From positions 62,001 through 126,000 of the forward strand of contig NZ_CAJXKQ010000005.1 in NCBI RefSeq assembly GCF_913055835.1: a stretch of DNA of 64,000 nucleotides, read 5' to 3'. The notes beneath the pieces were generated by a model, which was not told where the DNA came from, searched no databases, and saw only the letters and a program-made list of their open reading frames with translations. Below are positions 17,036 through 27,000 of the stretch, one piece after another. The position numbers were made by a program, and so were the translations under genes. Within the stretch, counting starts at the first letter, position 1. The number at the start of each line of letters is the position of its first letter. The DNA is from an uncultured Marinobacter sp. (GTDB taxonomy: Bacteria; Pseudomonadota; Gammaproteobacteria; Pseudomonadales; Oleiphilaceae).

Positions 17036-17704
17036 ATGTGCGGACGATTCACGTTTTACACACCTCCGGACACCCTGATCCTCGAGTTTTTTCCCGAGGG
17101 CATGGAGGTGGACGGTCATTTTGATCCCAGCTACAACATCCCGCCCGGAACGGGCATTCCGATGATCCGCATGAGCATGACCGGCACTCTGATCATGGCG
17201 CACTCCCATTGGGGGTTCCGTCCGGCCTGGGCCGGCGAAAAGGCCCCGGCCCCGATCAATGCCCGGGCCGAAACCGCAGCGACCTCAAAATATTTCCGGG
17301 AGGCTTTTGCCCACCACCGTTGCCTGATACCTGCCAATGGCTGGTACGAATGGCAGCAAACCGAACATGGCAAGGAACCCCACTACATAACACCAACGGA
17401 TTCCGGGAAGTATCCGGCGATTTTCTTCGCCGGCCTCTGGACGCCCAGGGAGGGAGACGAAACCACCGCCTGCGCCATCATCACCGAGCCCGCGAGCGAG
17501 AGACTGAAACACATCCATGACCGTCAACCGGTGGTACTCGATCCCGGCTGCCTGAGGGACTGGCTGAACCCGGAAGTCACCGACCGCGCCCGGATCCGGG
17601 CAGTAACCCACCGCCTGGACACAGAGCACCTGAAAGCCGTTTCCGTGTCCCAGGAGGTCAACAACCCGAGGCATGACACGCCGGACCTGATCCGGGAAAT
17701 CTGA
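17036..17704 (+). CDS. yedK: SOS-associated peptidase / abasic-site shield YedK (HMCES)
   Basis: 222 residues. The start must be the ATG at 17036 because the family needs Cys2 exposed after Met removal (MCGRFTFY); the reading frame is open 16 codons further upstream but this would bury it. Other family residues are visible: NARAETAA (Asn and Glu), RCLIPANGWYEWQ, and ITEPASERLKHIHDRQPVVL with the catalytic His. The protein crosslinks to abasic sites in single-stranded DNA through Cys2. No LexA box is evident in the short upstream region. Confidence 0.92.
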   Translation: MCGRFTFYTPPDTLILEFFPEGMEVDGHFDPSYNIPPGTGIPMIRMSMTGTLIMAHSHWGFRPAWAGEKAPAPINARAETAATSKYFREAFAHHRCLIPANGWYEWQQTEHGKEPHYITPTDSGKYPAIFFAGLWTPREGDETTACAIITEPASERLKHIHDRQPVVLDPGCLRDWLNPEVTDRARIRAVTHRLDTEHLKAVSVSQEVNNPRHDTPDLIREI

Positions 17705-17841
17705 TTAACCTGAGGTCCCTGATCCCGGTTCCAGACTTCTGAGATCAATGAAGAGGTCAACAAAATCGTACGAACCGTAACCTGACATCAGGCGGCCTGA
17801 GGATTAGAGTGAAAGCTGCGAACACCGATACAGGATTTGGC

Positions 17842-18342
17842 ATGCGCAATTCCCTGCAAAACATTGCCTTTCTGGCACTCATGGCTCTTGTACTTGGCGG
17901 CTGCGCCAGTTCCGGGAATATACAGCCGGGTTCATCCGCGCCAGTACAGCCACTACCCGTTGAAGCGTCCAGTTCCGACAAGGCACAAAAGCTCTGGCAG
18001 GTGTTCGAGCGCTACCGGGGAACTCCCTACCAATATGGTGGCACCTCTTCCGACGGCTTCGACTGCTCCGGATTCATCCTTACCGCCTATCAGGAAGGGC
18101 TGGGTAAACAGTTGCCCAGGACAACCGGCCAAATGCTGGCCAGTGGTGATGTGGTTCATCCCGGAAAGATTCAACCGGGCGACGTGGTGTTCTTCCGGAT
18201 TGGCGGCAAGGAGCAGCACGCGGGAATCTACATGGGCGGGGACCGGTTTATCCACGCATCAACATCAGCCGGCGTTATCCAGTCTTCAATCAGCGGTTAT
18301 TACTGGAAAGGCCGACTGACCGAGGCACGGCGCTTCGACTGA
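17842..18342 (+). CDS. NlpC/P60-family cell wall endopeptidase lipoprotein
   Basis: 166 residues from the ATG at 17842 (AGGA upstream). Signal peptide with lipobox LGGC (Cys near 21), a short Ser/Pro linker, then the C40 papain-like domain (about 55-166): YGGTSSDGFDCSGFI with catalytic Cys, QHAGIYMGGDRFIHAS with His, and a third polar residue after it. Spr/NlpC-type enzymes cut the D-Glu/DAP bond in peptidoglycan peptides. Likely outer-membrane anchored. Length agrees with E. coli NlpC/MepS. Confidence 0.9.
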   Translation: MRNSLQNIAFLALMALVLGGCASSGNIQPGSSAPVQPLPVEASSSDKAQKLWQVFERYRGTPYQYGGTSSDGFDCSGFILTAYQEGLGKQLPRTTGQMLASGDVVHPGKIQPGDVVFFRIGGKEQHAGIYMGGDRFIHASTSAGVIQSSISGYYWKGRLTEARRFD

Positions 18343-18362
18343 GCCCGGCTGGCCAGACCGCT

Positions 18363-18842
18363 TCAACCTTTTTTACGGCGAACATAGAGTACTTTGTGCA
18401 CGCACGCGACCAGCTCGCCGGATTCGTCAAAAATCTCCACGTCCCACTCTGGCAGCAGTTTGCCGCCGTCTGCCGTCGCGGCCCGAATCTCGTCAACACG
18501 CTCATCGGTCAGCTCAAACCGGGCTGTCACCCTGCCCTTCCCGGGACGGATAAAATCGATGCTCGCGGATTTGTCCCACACGATGTAGTCGTTGCCCAGT
18601 CGTCGCATCAGCAACAGCAACAGCATGTACATGGGGTCAACCATACTGTAGAGGGAGCCGCCGAAGTGGGTTCCGACGTAGTTGGTGTTGTACCAGTGCT
18701 GACCCATCTCCACCGTTGCCGAGCTGAAGTCATCGGCAATATGGGTAACGCGAATGCCTGCTCCGAGATAGGGAGCAAACGTAGAAAGGACGCGGCGCAT
18801 GGCCCCGGCACTGGCAAACCAGCGACGTACAGTGGCGTTCAT
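18363..18842 (-). CDS. DUF4442 hot-dog-fold thioesterase-like protein
   Basis: 159 residues of the DUF4442/YiiD C-terminal type hot-dog fold: an N-terminal helix region, NTNYVGTHFGGSLYSMVDPMY (written here as two motifs, NTNYVGTHFGG and SLYSMVDPMY), the long central helix, and ASIDFIRPGKGRVTARFEL. The family is related to acyl-CoA thioesterases, but activity is not shown for most members. It lies 99 bases downstream of argO on the same strand and could be in its transcript. Confidence 0.8.
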   Translation of the reverse strand: MNATVRRWFASAGAMRRVLSTFAPYLGAGIRVTHIADDFSSATVEMGQHWYNTNYVGTHFGGSLYSMVDPMYMLLLLLMRRLGNDYIVWDKSASIDFIRPGKGRVTARFELTDERVDEIRAATADGGKLLPEWDVEIFDESGELVACVHKVLYVRRKKG

Positions 18843-18941
18843 TAACTATCCTCGGTGGTATGAATAACTTCAAATTCAGTAGCACGCTATCTTCCAACCT
18901 GAGACGCGCCGATGCAAGAAATTCATACGACCGTTTGAATA

Positions 18942-19547
18942 TTAAAGACCACTTAAGGTCAGGTGAAGGGCGATGGCTGCCATCATCACGCCGATAACAC
19001 CATCGATGATCCGCCAGGCCAGCGGCCGCGCGAGAACTGGAGCCAGCGCCGAACCGCCCCATGCCAGCAGACCGAACCAGAGAATCGAGGCACTGCTCGC
19101 ACCGGCCACAAACGTGGTCGCATCCTCCTGCTGAGCTCCGACCGCCGGGATCAACAGCAGCGTATCCAGATAGACCTGGGGATTGAGCAAAGTGACCGCC
19201 AGGGTCGTGAATATCACGGCTTTAAGGCTCCGTTTTGTTACCTCACCGGCTTCAAGAGCCGCCCTGCCACGGCTGGCGCGAACGAAAGACTGAATGGCAA
19301 GCCAGCCAAGGAAGGCCACCCCGAGCCAGCGAAGGATTTCCAGGGCCTCTGGCATGGCCATCAGCGCAGCACTGATGCCGAACATGCCCAGCGTGAAGAG
19401 CGTGACATCCGCCACCATGCACAAACCGGCTGACCACCAATGATGCTCCCTGCGGATTGCCTGGCTCAGCAAATAGGCGTTCTGGGCACCAATCGCCACG
19501 ATAATGCCGCCACACACAATCAATCCGGTCAGATAACTCTCAAGCAC
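18942..19547 (-). CDS. argO: ArgO/LysE-family basic amino acid exporter
   Basis: 201 residues with about six membrane helices and the LysE family signature GAQNAYLLSQAIRREHH near the N-terminus and LNPQVYLDTLLLIP in the middle. LysE/ArgO proteins export arginine, lysine or canavanine. The start is GTG at 19547, with AGGAGA upstream. The gene is divergent from an argP-like regulator across an 88-base gap, the arrangement in which ArgP activates argO according to the Arg/Lys balance. Confidence 0.9.
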   Translation of the reverse strand: MLESYLTGLIVCGGIIVAIGAQNAYLLSQAIRREHHWWSAGLCMVADVTLFTLGMFGISAALMAMPEALEILRWLGVAFLGWLAIQSFVRASRGRAALEAGEVTKRSLKAVIFTTLAVTLLNPQVYLDTLLLIPAVGAQQEDATTFVAGASSASILWFGLLAWGGSALAPVLARPLAWRIIDGVIGVMMAAIALHLTLSGL

Positions 19548-19635
19548 GTGGGTTTCTCCTCAATGAATGGGGCAAGGTTACCGCTTTACACCTATACTTG
19601 AAATTCATACTCATAATACTGCATCAGTTTTGCTT

Positions 19636-20517
19636 ATGATTGATTACAAGCTGCTGGAAGCCCTGGCGACGGTTATTGAATGCGGCGGGTTCGAACGTGC
19701 GGGCCAGGCACTCGGGCTGAGCCAGTCGGCCATTTCACAGCGCATTCGCACCCTTGAGATCCGGCTCGGGCAGCCGGTTCTGGTTCGTAGCCCGGTGCTC
19801 AAAGCCACGCCGGCCGGGCAGCGCCTGCTTAACCACGTTCAGCAGGTGCAGTTGCTGGAGAGAGACCTGACCAAGTCCATTCCTGGGATCTCGGAACCCA
19901 CGGCAAGGCTGCGCATCGCCCTGAATGCCGACAGCCTGGCCACCTGGTGGGCAGCCGCGGTGGGCAGTTTCTGCGCGGACGAAACCCTGCTGCTGGATCT
20001 TGTGGTGGAGGACCAGGACATCGGCCTTCGCCGTATGCGCGAGGGTGATGTAGCTGCCTGCCTGTGCAGTAGCCCCCAGCCGGTTGCCGGTGCCCGATGC
20101 GTGCCTATCGGCACCATGACCTACATGCCGCTGGCAACTCCGGACTATGTTCAACGCTATTTCCGGAACGGGCTCAACGAAACCAGCTTGCAAAATGCCC
20201 CGGCCATTGTTTTTGGGCCCAATGACCAGTTGCAACACCGGTTCCTGGCCCAGTGCGGCTATCACGGCACCTTCCCCCACCACCTTTGCCCTTCTTCGGA
20301 AGGCTTTGTAAAGCTGGCATTGGCAGGTATGGGCTACGGTATGATCCCGGAAATGCAGGCCCGACCGGAAATTAACACGGGGCGATTGGTGAGTATCGCG
20401 CCTGAACAAACCCTGGAAGTGCAGCTATACTGGCATTTCTGGCGTCACGGCGGGGGCGTAATGGACCGTTTGACCAACGCCCTGAGGTCTGCCGACATGC
20501 TCACTTCAAAGGTGTGA
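19636..20517 (+). CDS. argP: ArgP-type LysR regulator of argO
   Basis: 293 residues from the ATG at 19636; the open frame extends 23 codons upstream, but ArgP homologues begin just before DYKLLEALATVI. The winged helix includes CGGFERAGQALGLSQSAISQRI and the C-terminal effector domain follows (about 92-293). ArgP binds arginine or lysine and switches argO transcription. The divergent promoter region (19548-19635) contains several ATTCAT/ATACT-like AT-rich motifs but no operator I can define with confidence. Confidence 0.9.
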   Translation: MIDYKLLEALATVIECGGFERAGQALGLSQSAISQRIRTLEIRLGQPVLVRSPVLKATPAGQRLLNHVQQVQLLERDLTKSIPGISEPTARLRIALNADSLATWWAAAVGSFCADETLLLDLVVEDQDIGLRRMREGDVAACLCSSPQPVAGARCVPIGTMTYMPLATPDYVQRYFRNGLNETSLQNAPAIVFGPNDQLQHRFLAQCGYHGTFPHHLCPSSEGFVKLALAGMGYGMIPEMQARPEINTGRLVSIAPEQTLEVQLYWHFWRHGGGVMDRLTNALRSADMLTSKV

Positions 20518-20533
20518 ACAAGGGGGAGCGACC

Positions 20534-20893
20534 ATCAGACCGAAACACCTTGTTGCGGTTTACGGTACATTGAAACGTGGCCGGAATAACAGCCATATTC
20601 TGCGAGGTGCCCGATTTGTCGGAACGGACCGGATACCTGAATTGAGCCTGTATCACCTGGGCCCTTATCCGGGCGCCATCAAGGAATCCTCCCCGGGCGT
20701 TCAGGTCGAAGTATATGCCGTTTCCGATCCGATGCTGAAAGCACTGGATGAACTGGAAGACTTTTTCCCGGAGCGCCCGCAAAGCAGCCTGTATATCCGC
20801 CAGACCATGGATACTCGCCACGGGTCTGCCTGGGTGTACATTTACAATCGGCCGGTCAAGACGATCCAGCGACTGCCCTCCGGAAGCTGGTAG
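20534..20893 (+). CDS. Gamma-glutamylcyclotransferase-like protein with apparent ATC start
   Basis: 119 residues if read from the ATC at 20534. The family's substrate loop, VAVYGTLKRG, begins at residue 7 and the catalytic Glu is in LDELEDFF. From the in-frame stop at 20483 down to 20570 there is no ATG, GTG or TTG; the TTG at 20570 falls inside the YGTL loop and would destroy it. The ATC has a strong Shine-Dalgarno (GGGGGAG, GGAG at 20525-20528, five bases before it). GGCT-like (YtfP-type) proteins cleave gamma-glutamyl amines or peptides. It follows argP by 16 bases and is probably cotranscribed. Either a rare start codon, or a start-codon mutation or base error. Confidence 0.78.
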   Translation: MRPKHLVAVYGTLKRGRNNSHILRGARFVGTDRIPELSLYHLGPYPGAIKESSPGVQVEVYAVSDPMLKALDELEDFFPERPQSSLYIRQTMDTRHGSAWVYIYNRPVKTIQRLPSGSW

Positions 20894-20929
20894 ACCAGCC
20901 GACACACCCTTACAAACAAGGACACCAGA

Positions 20930-21349
20930 TTGGACCTGACAACGCCTGCCCTGCTCTTCCCTGCAATTTCACTGCTGTTGCTGGCTTATACCAACCGGTT
21001 TCTGGTTCTGGCACAGCTCATACGTCAACTCAAGCAAATGGACACCGAGGAAGACCACGCACTGATCGCCCGCCAGATCGGCATGCTGCGCAAGCGGATT
21101 GTACTGACCAAACGGATGCAGGCCTTCGGCGTACTCAGTTTCTTCCTGTGTACGGTTTCCATGTTCCTGCTTTTCCTGGGAGCAGAGCTGCCGGGTGTAG
21201 TCGCGTTCGGCGCAAGCCTGGTACTGCTGTCTTTTTCGCTGCTGTATTCGCTATACGAAATCCAGATTTCGACCAATGCCATCAACGTTGAACTGTCCAG
21301 CTTTGAAGCGCGCAAGAGTGCCGGCAGGGAAGATGTTGACTATTCATGA
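20930..21349 (+). CDS. DUF2721 family membrane protein
   Basis: 139 residues, TTG start at 20930 with AAGGA upstream. Three membrane helices: about 8-26, 66-88 and 92-110. The loop between the first two is charged (RQLKQMDTEEDHALIARQI and LRKRIVLTKRM), the DUF2721 signature. Function unknown. The last ten bases overlap the end of the convergent CPBP protease gene. Confidence 0.78.
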   Translation: MDLTTPALLFPAISLLLLAYTNRFLVLAQLIRQLKQMDTEEDHALIARQIGMLRKRIVLTKRMQAFGVLSFFLCTVSMFLLFLGAELPGVVAFGASLVLLSFSLLYSLYEIQISTNAINVELSSFEARKSAGREDVDYS

Positions 21350-21960
21350 GACCGGTTGGTGCAGGGATCCACAATGCGGACACCAAACCAGCGTGGAAAC
21401 CGGAGCAGGCAATACAGGGCAATCATGTCGTAGAGGGCATGCCAGATCATGACCATCACCAGACTCTCCGATAGCACATAGGCTGCCCCGAGAATCAAAC
21501 CGAGTCCGGTTGCCACCAGAAAATAGGTGAACGATACGTAGTGCACCAGCCCGAACAGCACCGATGCCGCCAACACCGCCGTTACCGGGTCGGTATGGGC
21601 CATCAGCCAGCCCTGAATTGCTCCGCGGAACAGCAGCTCCTCGCCGACACCGGCCAGCAGGGACAGCAGGATCAGGACCACCGGAGAGTAGCTGGAGGCA
21701 AAGTTATACAAACCCTGCATCTGCCGCTCGAGGTTTTCCGGGAACAGGCCGGGCACCCGGGTAAGCACCAGCAAAGCGGCGTAGGTAAGACCTGCTCCGA
21801 GCGCGCCGTACAGGATACTGGGCCACAGGCCCGGCCCGACAAGCAGCACCGGGATTCCGAATAGCAGTATCGCCACCAATCCAATAACGCCAATGCCGCC
21901 CTGGAACAACAGCGCGGCATTGGAGGAGATACCGGATGTTCGTCGTTTACCCAACGCCAT
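21340..21960 (-). CDS. CPBP-family intramembrane glutamic protease
   Basis: 206 residues with about six to seven membrane helices and the three Abi/CPBP motifs: EELLFRG (Glu-Glu and Arg), FGLVHYVSFTYF (His) and the final HALYDM (His and Asn/Asp position). These residues form the Rce1-like active site. Substrates of bacterial CPBP proteases are mostly unknown. The ATG directly abuts the stop of the dienoyl-CoA isomerase gene, so the two are cotranscribed, although a functional link is not obvious. Confidence 0.84.
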   Translation of the reverse strand: MALGKRRTSGISSNAALLFQGGIGVIGLVAILLFGIPVLLVGPGLWPSILYGALGAGLTYAALLVLTRVPGLFPENLERQMQGLYNFASSYSPVVLILLSLLAGVGEELLFRGAIQGWLMAHTDPVTAVLAASVLFGLVHYVSFTYFLVATGLGLILGAAYVLSESLVMVMIWHALYDMIALYCLLRFPRWFGVRIVDPCTNRSHE

Positions 21961-22815
21961 TCACTGATCAAACAGCGGCTTCACCGGAAACAGCGCATCG
22001 TATTGCGGCGCCTGCTTCTGGGCTTTGGCCTGGAAGGATTTCATCATGTCCGTCGGGCGGAACATGCCCGCCTGCCAGGTGGCCATGTATCTGAGACTGT
22101 CTTCCACGCTGTGGTCGCGACTGTAATTGAGCATTTCCTTGCAGCCGGTGACGGCCAGTGGGGAGTTCGCAGCAATCTGTCCAGCGATGGCCATTACCGC
22201 TGCCAGCATGGCTTCCTGGTCGGGGTACACGGCGTTCACGAAGCCGAGATTCTGTGCCTCTGCGGCGGAAAATTTGCGCCCGGTATAAGCCAGTTCGCGA
22301 ACCACCCCTTCGGGCATGAGTTTGGGCAGGCGCTGCAGTGTACCAACGTCGGCAGTCATGCCCAGCTCGGTTTCCTTGATGGTAAAGTAGGCATCTTCGG
22401 TGCAATAACGGCTGTCAGCGGCACAGACCAGATCCAGAGCACCACCAATGCAGCCACCGTGGACGGCCGCCAGAACGGGAAGGCGTATTTTTTCCAGGGA
22501 GGTCAGCGTGTCCTGCAACTGCAGCACAACCCGGCGCAGGTTTTCCGCCATGCGGCCCGGGTCACCGTTCATGGGAACCGCTTTGGGGTCACTGAACACG
22601 CCCAGGTCCATACCGGCCGAAAAGTGCTTGCCGGTGGAAGAGATAACGATCACCCGGGCATCCGTGTTGGCTTCAATATCCTGCATGCAACGGGGCAGTT
22701 CAAGCCAGAACGCCTTGTTCATGGTGTTCAGGGCCTCCGGGCGACTGAACTGCACGTGGGCGATGTGGTCTTTTACCTCAATCGAAAAACTCTCGTAACT
22801 GGACAACTCAGACAA
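21961..22815 (-). CDS. Delta(3,5)-delta(2,4)-dienoyl-CoA isomerase (crotonase family)
   Basis: 284 residues, TTG start with AAGGAG upstream. Crotonase fold with oxyanion loops KHFSAGMDL and AAVHGGCIGGALDL. It is placed with ECH1-type dienoyl-CoA isomerases rather than hydratases because of IKETELGMTADVGTLQRLP: E148 and D156 have the same spacing and context as the catalytic Glu196/Asp204 pair of the rat enzyme. It would move double bonds of odd-position unsaturated fatty acyl-CoAs during beta-oxidation, fitting a lipid- or hydrocarbon-degrading lifestyle. Confidence 0.85.
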   Translation of the reverse strand: MSELSSYESFSIEVKDHIAHVQFSRPEALNTMNKAFWLELPRCMQDIEANTDARVIVISSTGKHFSAGMDLGVFSDPKAVPMNGDPGRMAENLRRVVLQLQDTLTSLEKIRLPVLAAVHGGCIGGALDLVCAADSRYCTEDAYFTIKETELGMTADVGTLQRLPKLMPEGVVRELAYTGRKFSAAEAQNLGFVNAVYPDQEAMLAAVMAIAGQIAANSPLAVTGCKEMLNYSRDHSVEDSLRYMATWQAGMFRPTDMMKSFQAKAQKQAPQYDALFPVKPLFDQ

Positions 22816-22944
22816 GACAGCACTCCTTATTTAAATGTCGCATACCGGCCCGTTAGTGGTCGTCCCGGCTAATGCATCGTCAATTCTGCTACCTTCGTAT
22901 TATGGCGGACAGAGAGACGACACGTTAACCCGAAAAGGCCTGGT

Positions 22945-23916
22945 ATGGAATTCACCTTCCTCGGCACTTCAGCCGGAACACCCACCAAATCCCGCAATGT
23001 GACCGGCCTGGCGTTGAGCCACGGAAGGCCGAAACACTGGTACCTGATTGACTGCGGCGAGGGCACCCAGCACCAGTTGCTGAGAACGCATCATTCGGTG
23101 ATGCAGTTGCAGGCCCTGTTTATCACCCACATCCATGGTGACCACACATTCGGGCTACCCGGCCTGCTGACCAGTGCCTCCATGCTTGGCCGAACGGCTC
23201 CGCTTTACCTGATCGCGCCCCGCCCCGTGAAAGCCTTCGTTGAGGCGGCTCTTGGCAACAGTGACTCCAGCCTCAGTTTTGAACTGAGGTTTGTCGACTC
23301 GGAAGCAGAGAGTTTCCATTGGGAGGACGACGCACTGTCGGTTACGGCTGTGCCTCTCTCACATCGGGTGTCCTGCCGGGCATTTGTGTTCACTGAAAAG
23401 AACCTCGAACGCCAGCTGCTCCGGGACAAGCTTGAAGCGGATGGTATCGAGGCCGGTCCAGCCTGGGGCCGGCTGCAACAGGGCCACGACGTGGTGTTGG
23501 AAGATGGTCGTCTGGCCCGTTGCGACGACTACACGCAAATTGCCAGAAAACCGCGGAAGGTTATCGTTGCCGGTGATAACGATCAGCCGGACCTCCTTCT
23601 GGAAGCGAGTGCCGATGTTCAGGTGGTGATCCATGAGGCCACCTACACCCAGGAAGTCTCTGACCGGGTCGGCCCCTGGCCGCAACACAGCTCTGCTGCC
23701 AAGGTCGCCCGTTTTGCAGAAACAGCAGGTGTCCCCAACCTTGTGCTTACGCATTTCAGTTCCCGGTACCAGCTCAATCCGGATGCCTATCCACACATTG
23801 GCGAAATCGAGTCCGAAGCCAGGGGCATCTATCGGGGAAACCTTTATCTGGCAAAGGATTTTGCCCGTTATCAGCTTGGCAAGGATCTGATGCTATACCC
23901 CGTCGAGCGTCTATAA
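22945..23916 (+). CDS. rnz: Ribonuclease Z (tRNA 3' processing endonuclease)
   Basis: 323 residues. Metallo-beta-lactamase fold with FLGTSAGTPTKSRNV at the start, the metal motif THIHGDHTFGLPGLL, the exosite region, the Asp in VAGDNDQPDL, HEATYTQEV and the final His in LTHFSSRYQ. RNase Z cuts precursor tRNAs lacking encoded CCA and can act as an exonuclease. Length is that of the bacterial short form. ATG start at 22945. Confidence 0.93.
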   Translation: MEFTFLGTSAGTPTKSRNVTGLALSHGRPKHWYLIDCGEGTQHQLLRTHHSVMQLQALFITHIHGDHTFGLPGLLTSASMLGRTAPLYLIAPRPVKAFVEAALGNSDSSLSFELRFVDSEAESFHWEDDALSVTAVPLSHRVSCRAFVFTEKNLERQLLRDKLEADGIEAGPAWGRLQQGHDVVLEDGRLARCDDYTQIARKPRKVIVAGDNDQPDLLLEASADVQVVIHEATYTQEVSDRVGPWPQHSSAAKVARFAETAGVPNLVLTHFSSRYQLNPDAYPHIGEIESEARGIYRGNLYLAKDFARYQLGKDLMLYPVERL

Positions 23917-24060
23917 TGCAGTCGTTGGTTGCAGTTCTGTCAGGGAATTTGATGTGTCGCTTTTGTAGATTCACTTTGCGTTTGGTGGCGTTCAAATTAC
24001 ACTGCATTGAAGGATAAGCTGAACAAAGATTCATTTTTCACTGCTACGGGAAGGCGGTCG

Positions 24061-27000
24061 ATGACCCGGCTCAACGCAAAACATTCCAGACTCAGCAAGG
24101 ATGCGATTGTCGTCGCTCCGGGCTTGGTTCCTTGCGGCTGCGTCATCGACAGCATGGTTCTGGACAGCAAAGTGCTTCGTCTCAGCCTGCATCTTTTTAC
24201 TTCACCCGCCGTACTGGACCAGCTGGCTTCCTCCGCCGCTTCTCAAGCGGACCTGCATGTGTTCCTCGATAATGACCATGACAAGCAGCATATTCATTTC
24301 CGGGGAGCGGTCCGCACCACCCAGGGCAGCAGCATTTCGCTTGAAATCAGGGACATCACCCCCGACCTGAAACGCGAAGTTGAGGTTCTCGCGCAGCACA
24401 CGGGCAAAAGCAAGCTCACGGAAGGCGCGCCAGTCCCCGCACTGAAAAAACTGTACCACCAGCATTGCCGGCGACTTCTGGAACAATTACTCCCGGAGTT
24501 TATGGAGGGCACTTTCGAGGGCATTGAAGCTGACCTGGAACAGGCAGCCGAGCTGCGCGAGATCACCAGGCTCAAGGATATGCGCTTCATCTTCCAGAGC
24601 CGCCAGCAGCGCATGCTTCAGGATTTCCAGGCCCAGTTCCAGGCCAATCAGGCGATCCTTGAGCCCGCTACCGAGTCCCGGGCCGGCACCAGGGAATTGC
24701 ACCTGCTGCAACAGCACGAGTTTGAAGACTGGCTGGATTTACAGGCCATTGCCACGGGAATAAGCAAAGCGAATACCGGTGCAACTTTCCTGCTGAACCA
24801 GTTCCTCAACCAGATTTTCCATCTGGACGTCAATGACGACAACAACCCGCTAACGCCCCGGGCGCTGTGTGTTTGCCTGCAGTACATGGTCGACCATCTG
24901 GGCATTGCGCGGGAGCACCGCCTGACTATTTACCGGGCCTGGGAATACGCTCTGGGCCGGGTCTGGCCCGCAGCAGTCCGCTCCCTGATCAATGACTGCC
25001 GGCGCGCCGGACTTGAAGCCCTGGATATCACCGAGTTGCCGGCAAACTGGTCACTCAGGGAACACGCTTCAGAAGAAGCTGACTCGAAAAATGAAACAGG
25101 TGAGAGCCCATCGGACGAGACCCCGGAAACGGAAGACATCGGGCATGGGGCATCAGAGCAGCCATCGGCCGGTCGCTCCCTGTTCCAATTGATGGCACTG
25201 GAAGCAAGCCCTTCTTCGGAACTCATAGATTGGGAGGAGCCCAATCCGAGGCTGTCGGAAAACCTGCGTTCCCGGCGCCGGGAGCTTCTGGAACGGTTGC
25301 ACGATGACGAGCCGGATATGGCCGGATTACTCAGGGAACTGGCCGGGGCGGACTCTGCCCTGGCGAGCTCGCTGGATCGCACTGCCGTGGAAAAGGCCAA
25401 TCTCGTGGACCGGTTGTTCGCGCCGCTGAAAACTCACGAGGAGCTCTCGGGTTCACTTCGCCACCAACTGCAAAAACTTCGGCTACCGGTATTTGAAACG
25501 CTGGTTGAAACACCGGACTTTCTGAATGCCGGCAGTCACCCTGCCAGGGACATTATCAATAACTTGATGCACATCTGTCTTGCGGAAAGGGCGTCGAGCA
25601 AGAAACTAGAAGCGACGGTTGCTGATATCGTCCAGGAGCTGACAGAGACCGAGGTATCGGACCCGGAGCTACTGGAAAGTCTGGGCCAACGCCTGCATCA
25701 GCTTGTCGAGCGTCAGGATCAATCGTTTATCCGTAATTCGGAACGGCTGGCGAAAACCCTGGAGGGCAAAGAACGCCTTCGGAAAACTCGCAAAGAGGCC
25801 CGGCAACGGCTGAATGCACTCCTGGGCGGCAGGCAAGTTCCTAAGATTCTTATCCGTCTTCTTCAGTCGGGCTGGGAGCAGCTGATTGTTCTGACAATAT
25901 TGCGGGAAGGGCCGGAAAGCCGACACTGCGAGGAGCTTCTTGACGTAGTGGCACAGCTTCAGGCCTGGCTGTCCCCCGCTGGAACCTCCGGTGACCTGGC
26001 ATTTGAACGAGAGCTGGAAAGCGGTGTCATGCTGCAGTTTATCGAGCGGGAGCTGAAAACCACCGGTGATATCTCCCGAACCAGACCGGTCATAGAGGAG
26101 CTATCCGGAATGCTTCAGGGCCATCTGGATTCAGAGACCACCTGGGTTGAAGAGTATGGCGACGCCGAAGACGCGCCACCGCCGATGCCTCCGGAGCTTG
26201 AAGACAGCCGTTGGGTCTCCAGGGCACAGAGCATTGCTGTCGGTGACTGGGTTGAAGTCTGGCTCGACAGCGGCGAGACCCGCCGAATGCGCCTCGTGTG
26301 GGGTGGCGAGGATTCACTCCGATTCGTTTTCCTGTCACCCAAGGGTATGAGCGAAGTCAGTTACGGGTTCCCGGAATTCGTCCAGAAACTCGCCGAGGGC
26401 GAAGCCTGGCTGGTTGAAGATGGCGACATCCCGTTTCTTGATCAAAGCCTCTTCAGCATTGTTGAGGACGTGTACCGGAAGCTGAATTTCCAGGCCACCC
26501 ACGACGCCCTGACCGGCTGCATGCATCGCCATGACTTCGAGAAACAGGTATCCGGGCTGATCAGCACGGCCCCGCCATCCCCGGAAGACAGTGCCTCCGC
26601 CCTCATGGTTCTGGATATAGATGAGTTCAGTGTTATTAACGCCTCCTACGGTGCAGAAGCCGGCGATGCCCTGTTGAGAGATGTCGCCGAAACACTTCGG
26701 CAAGCCTGTGGAGCCAGTTTCCCGGAATCGTATGTTGGTCGGATAAGTGGCAACGAATTCGCGGTGCTCATCAATAACATCAGCACCGAGGACTGCCTGG
26801 ATTTTGCGGAATCCCTGCGGCGAAACTTCGAACAACGGGTTTTCCGGCACGGACAGGCAGAATACAAGGCAACGGTCAGCATCAGTATCCGACCGGTTAC
26901 CGGTTCTGCTCACTCCCCCGGAGACCTTCTCAATCAGGCGAGCCTCTCTCTCAAGGCGGCCAAGAAGCTGGGTGGAAACCGGATTGAACTGGCGCGGGAA

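Noticed and set aside
23912..23917. A TATAAT hexamer at the rnz stop as promoter of the DUF1631 gene.
   Set aside because: No acceptable -35 element at the right distance; a match of six bases alone is weak.
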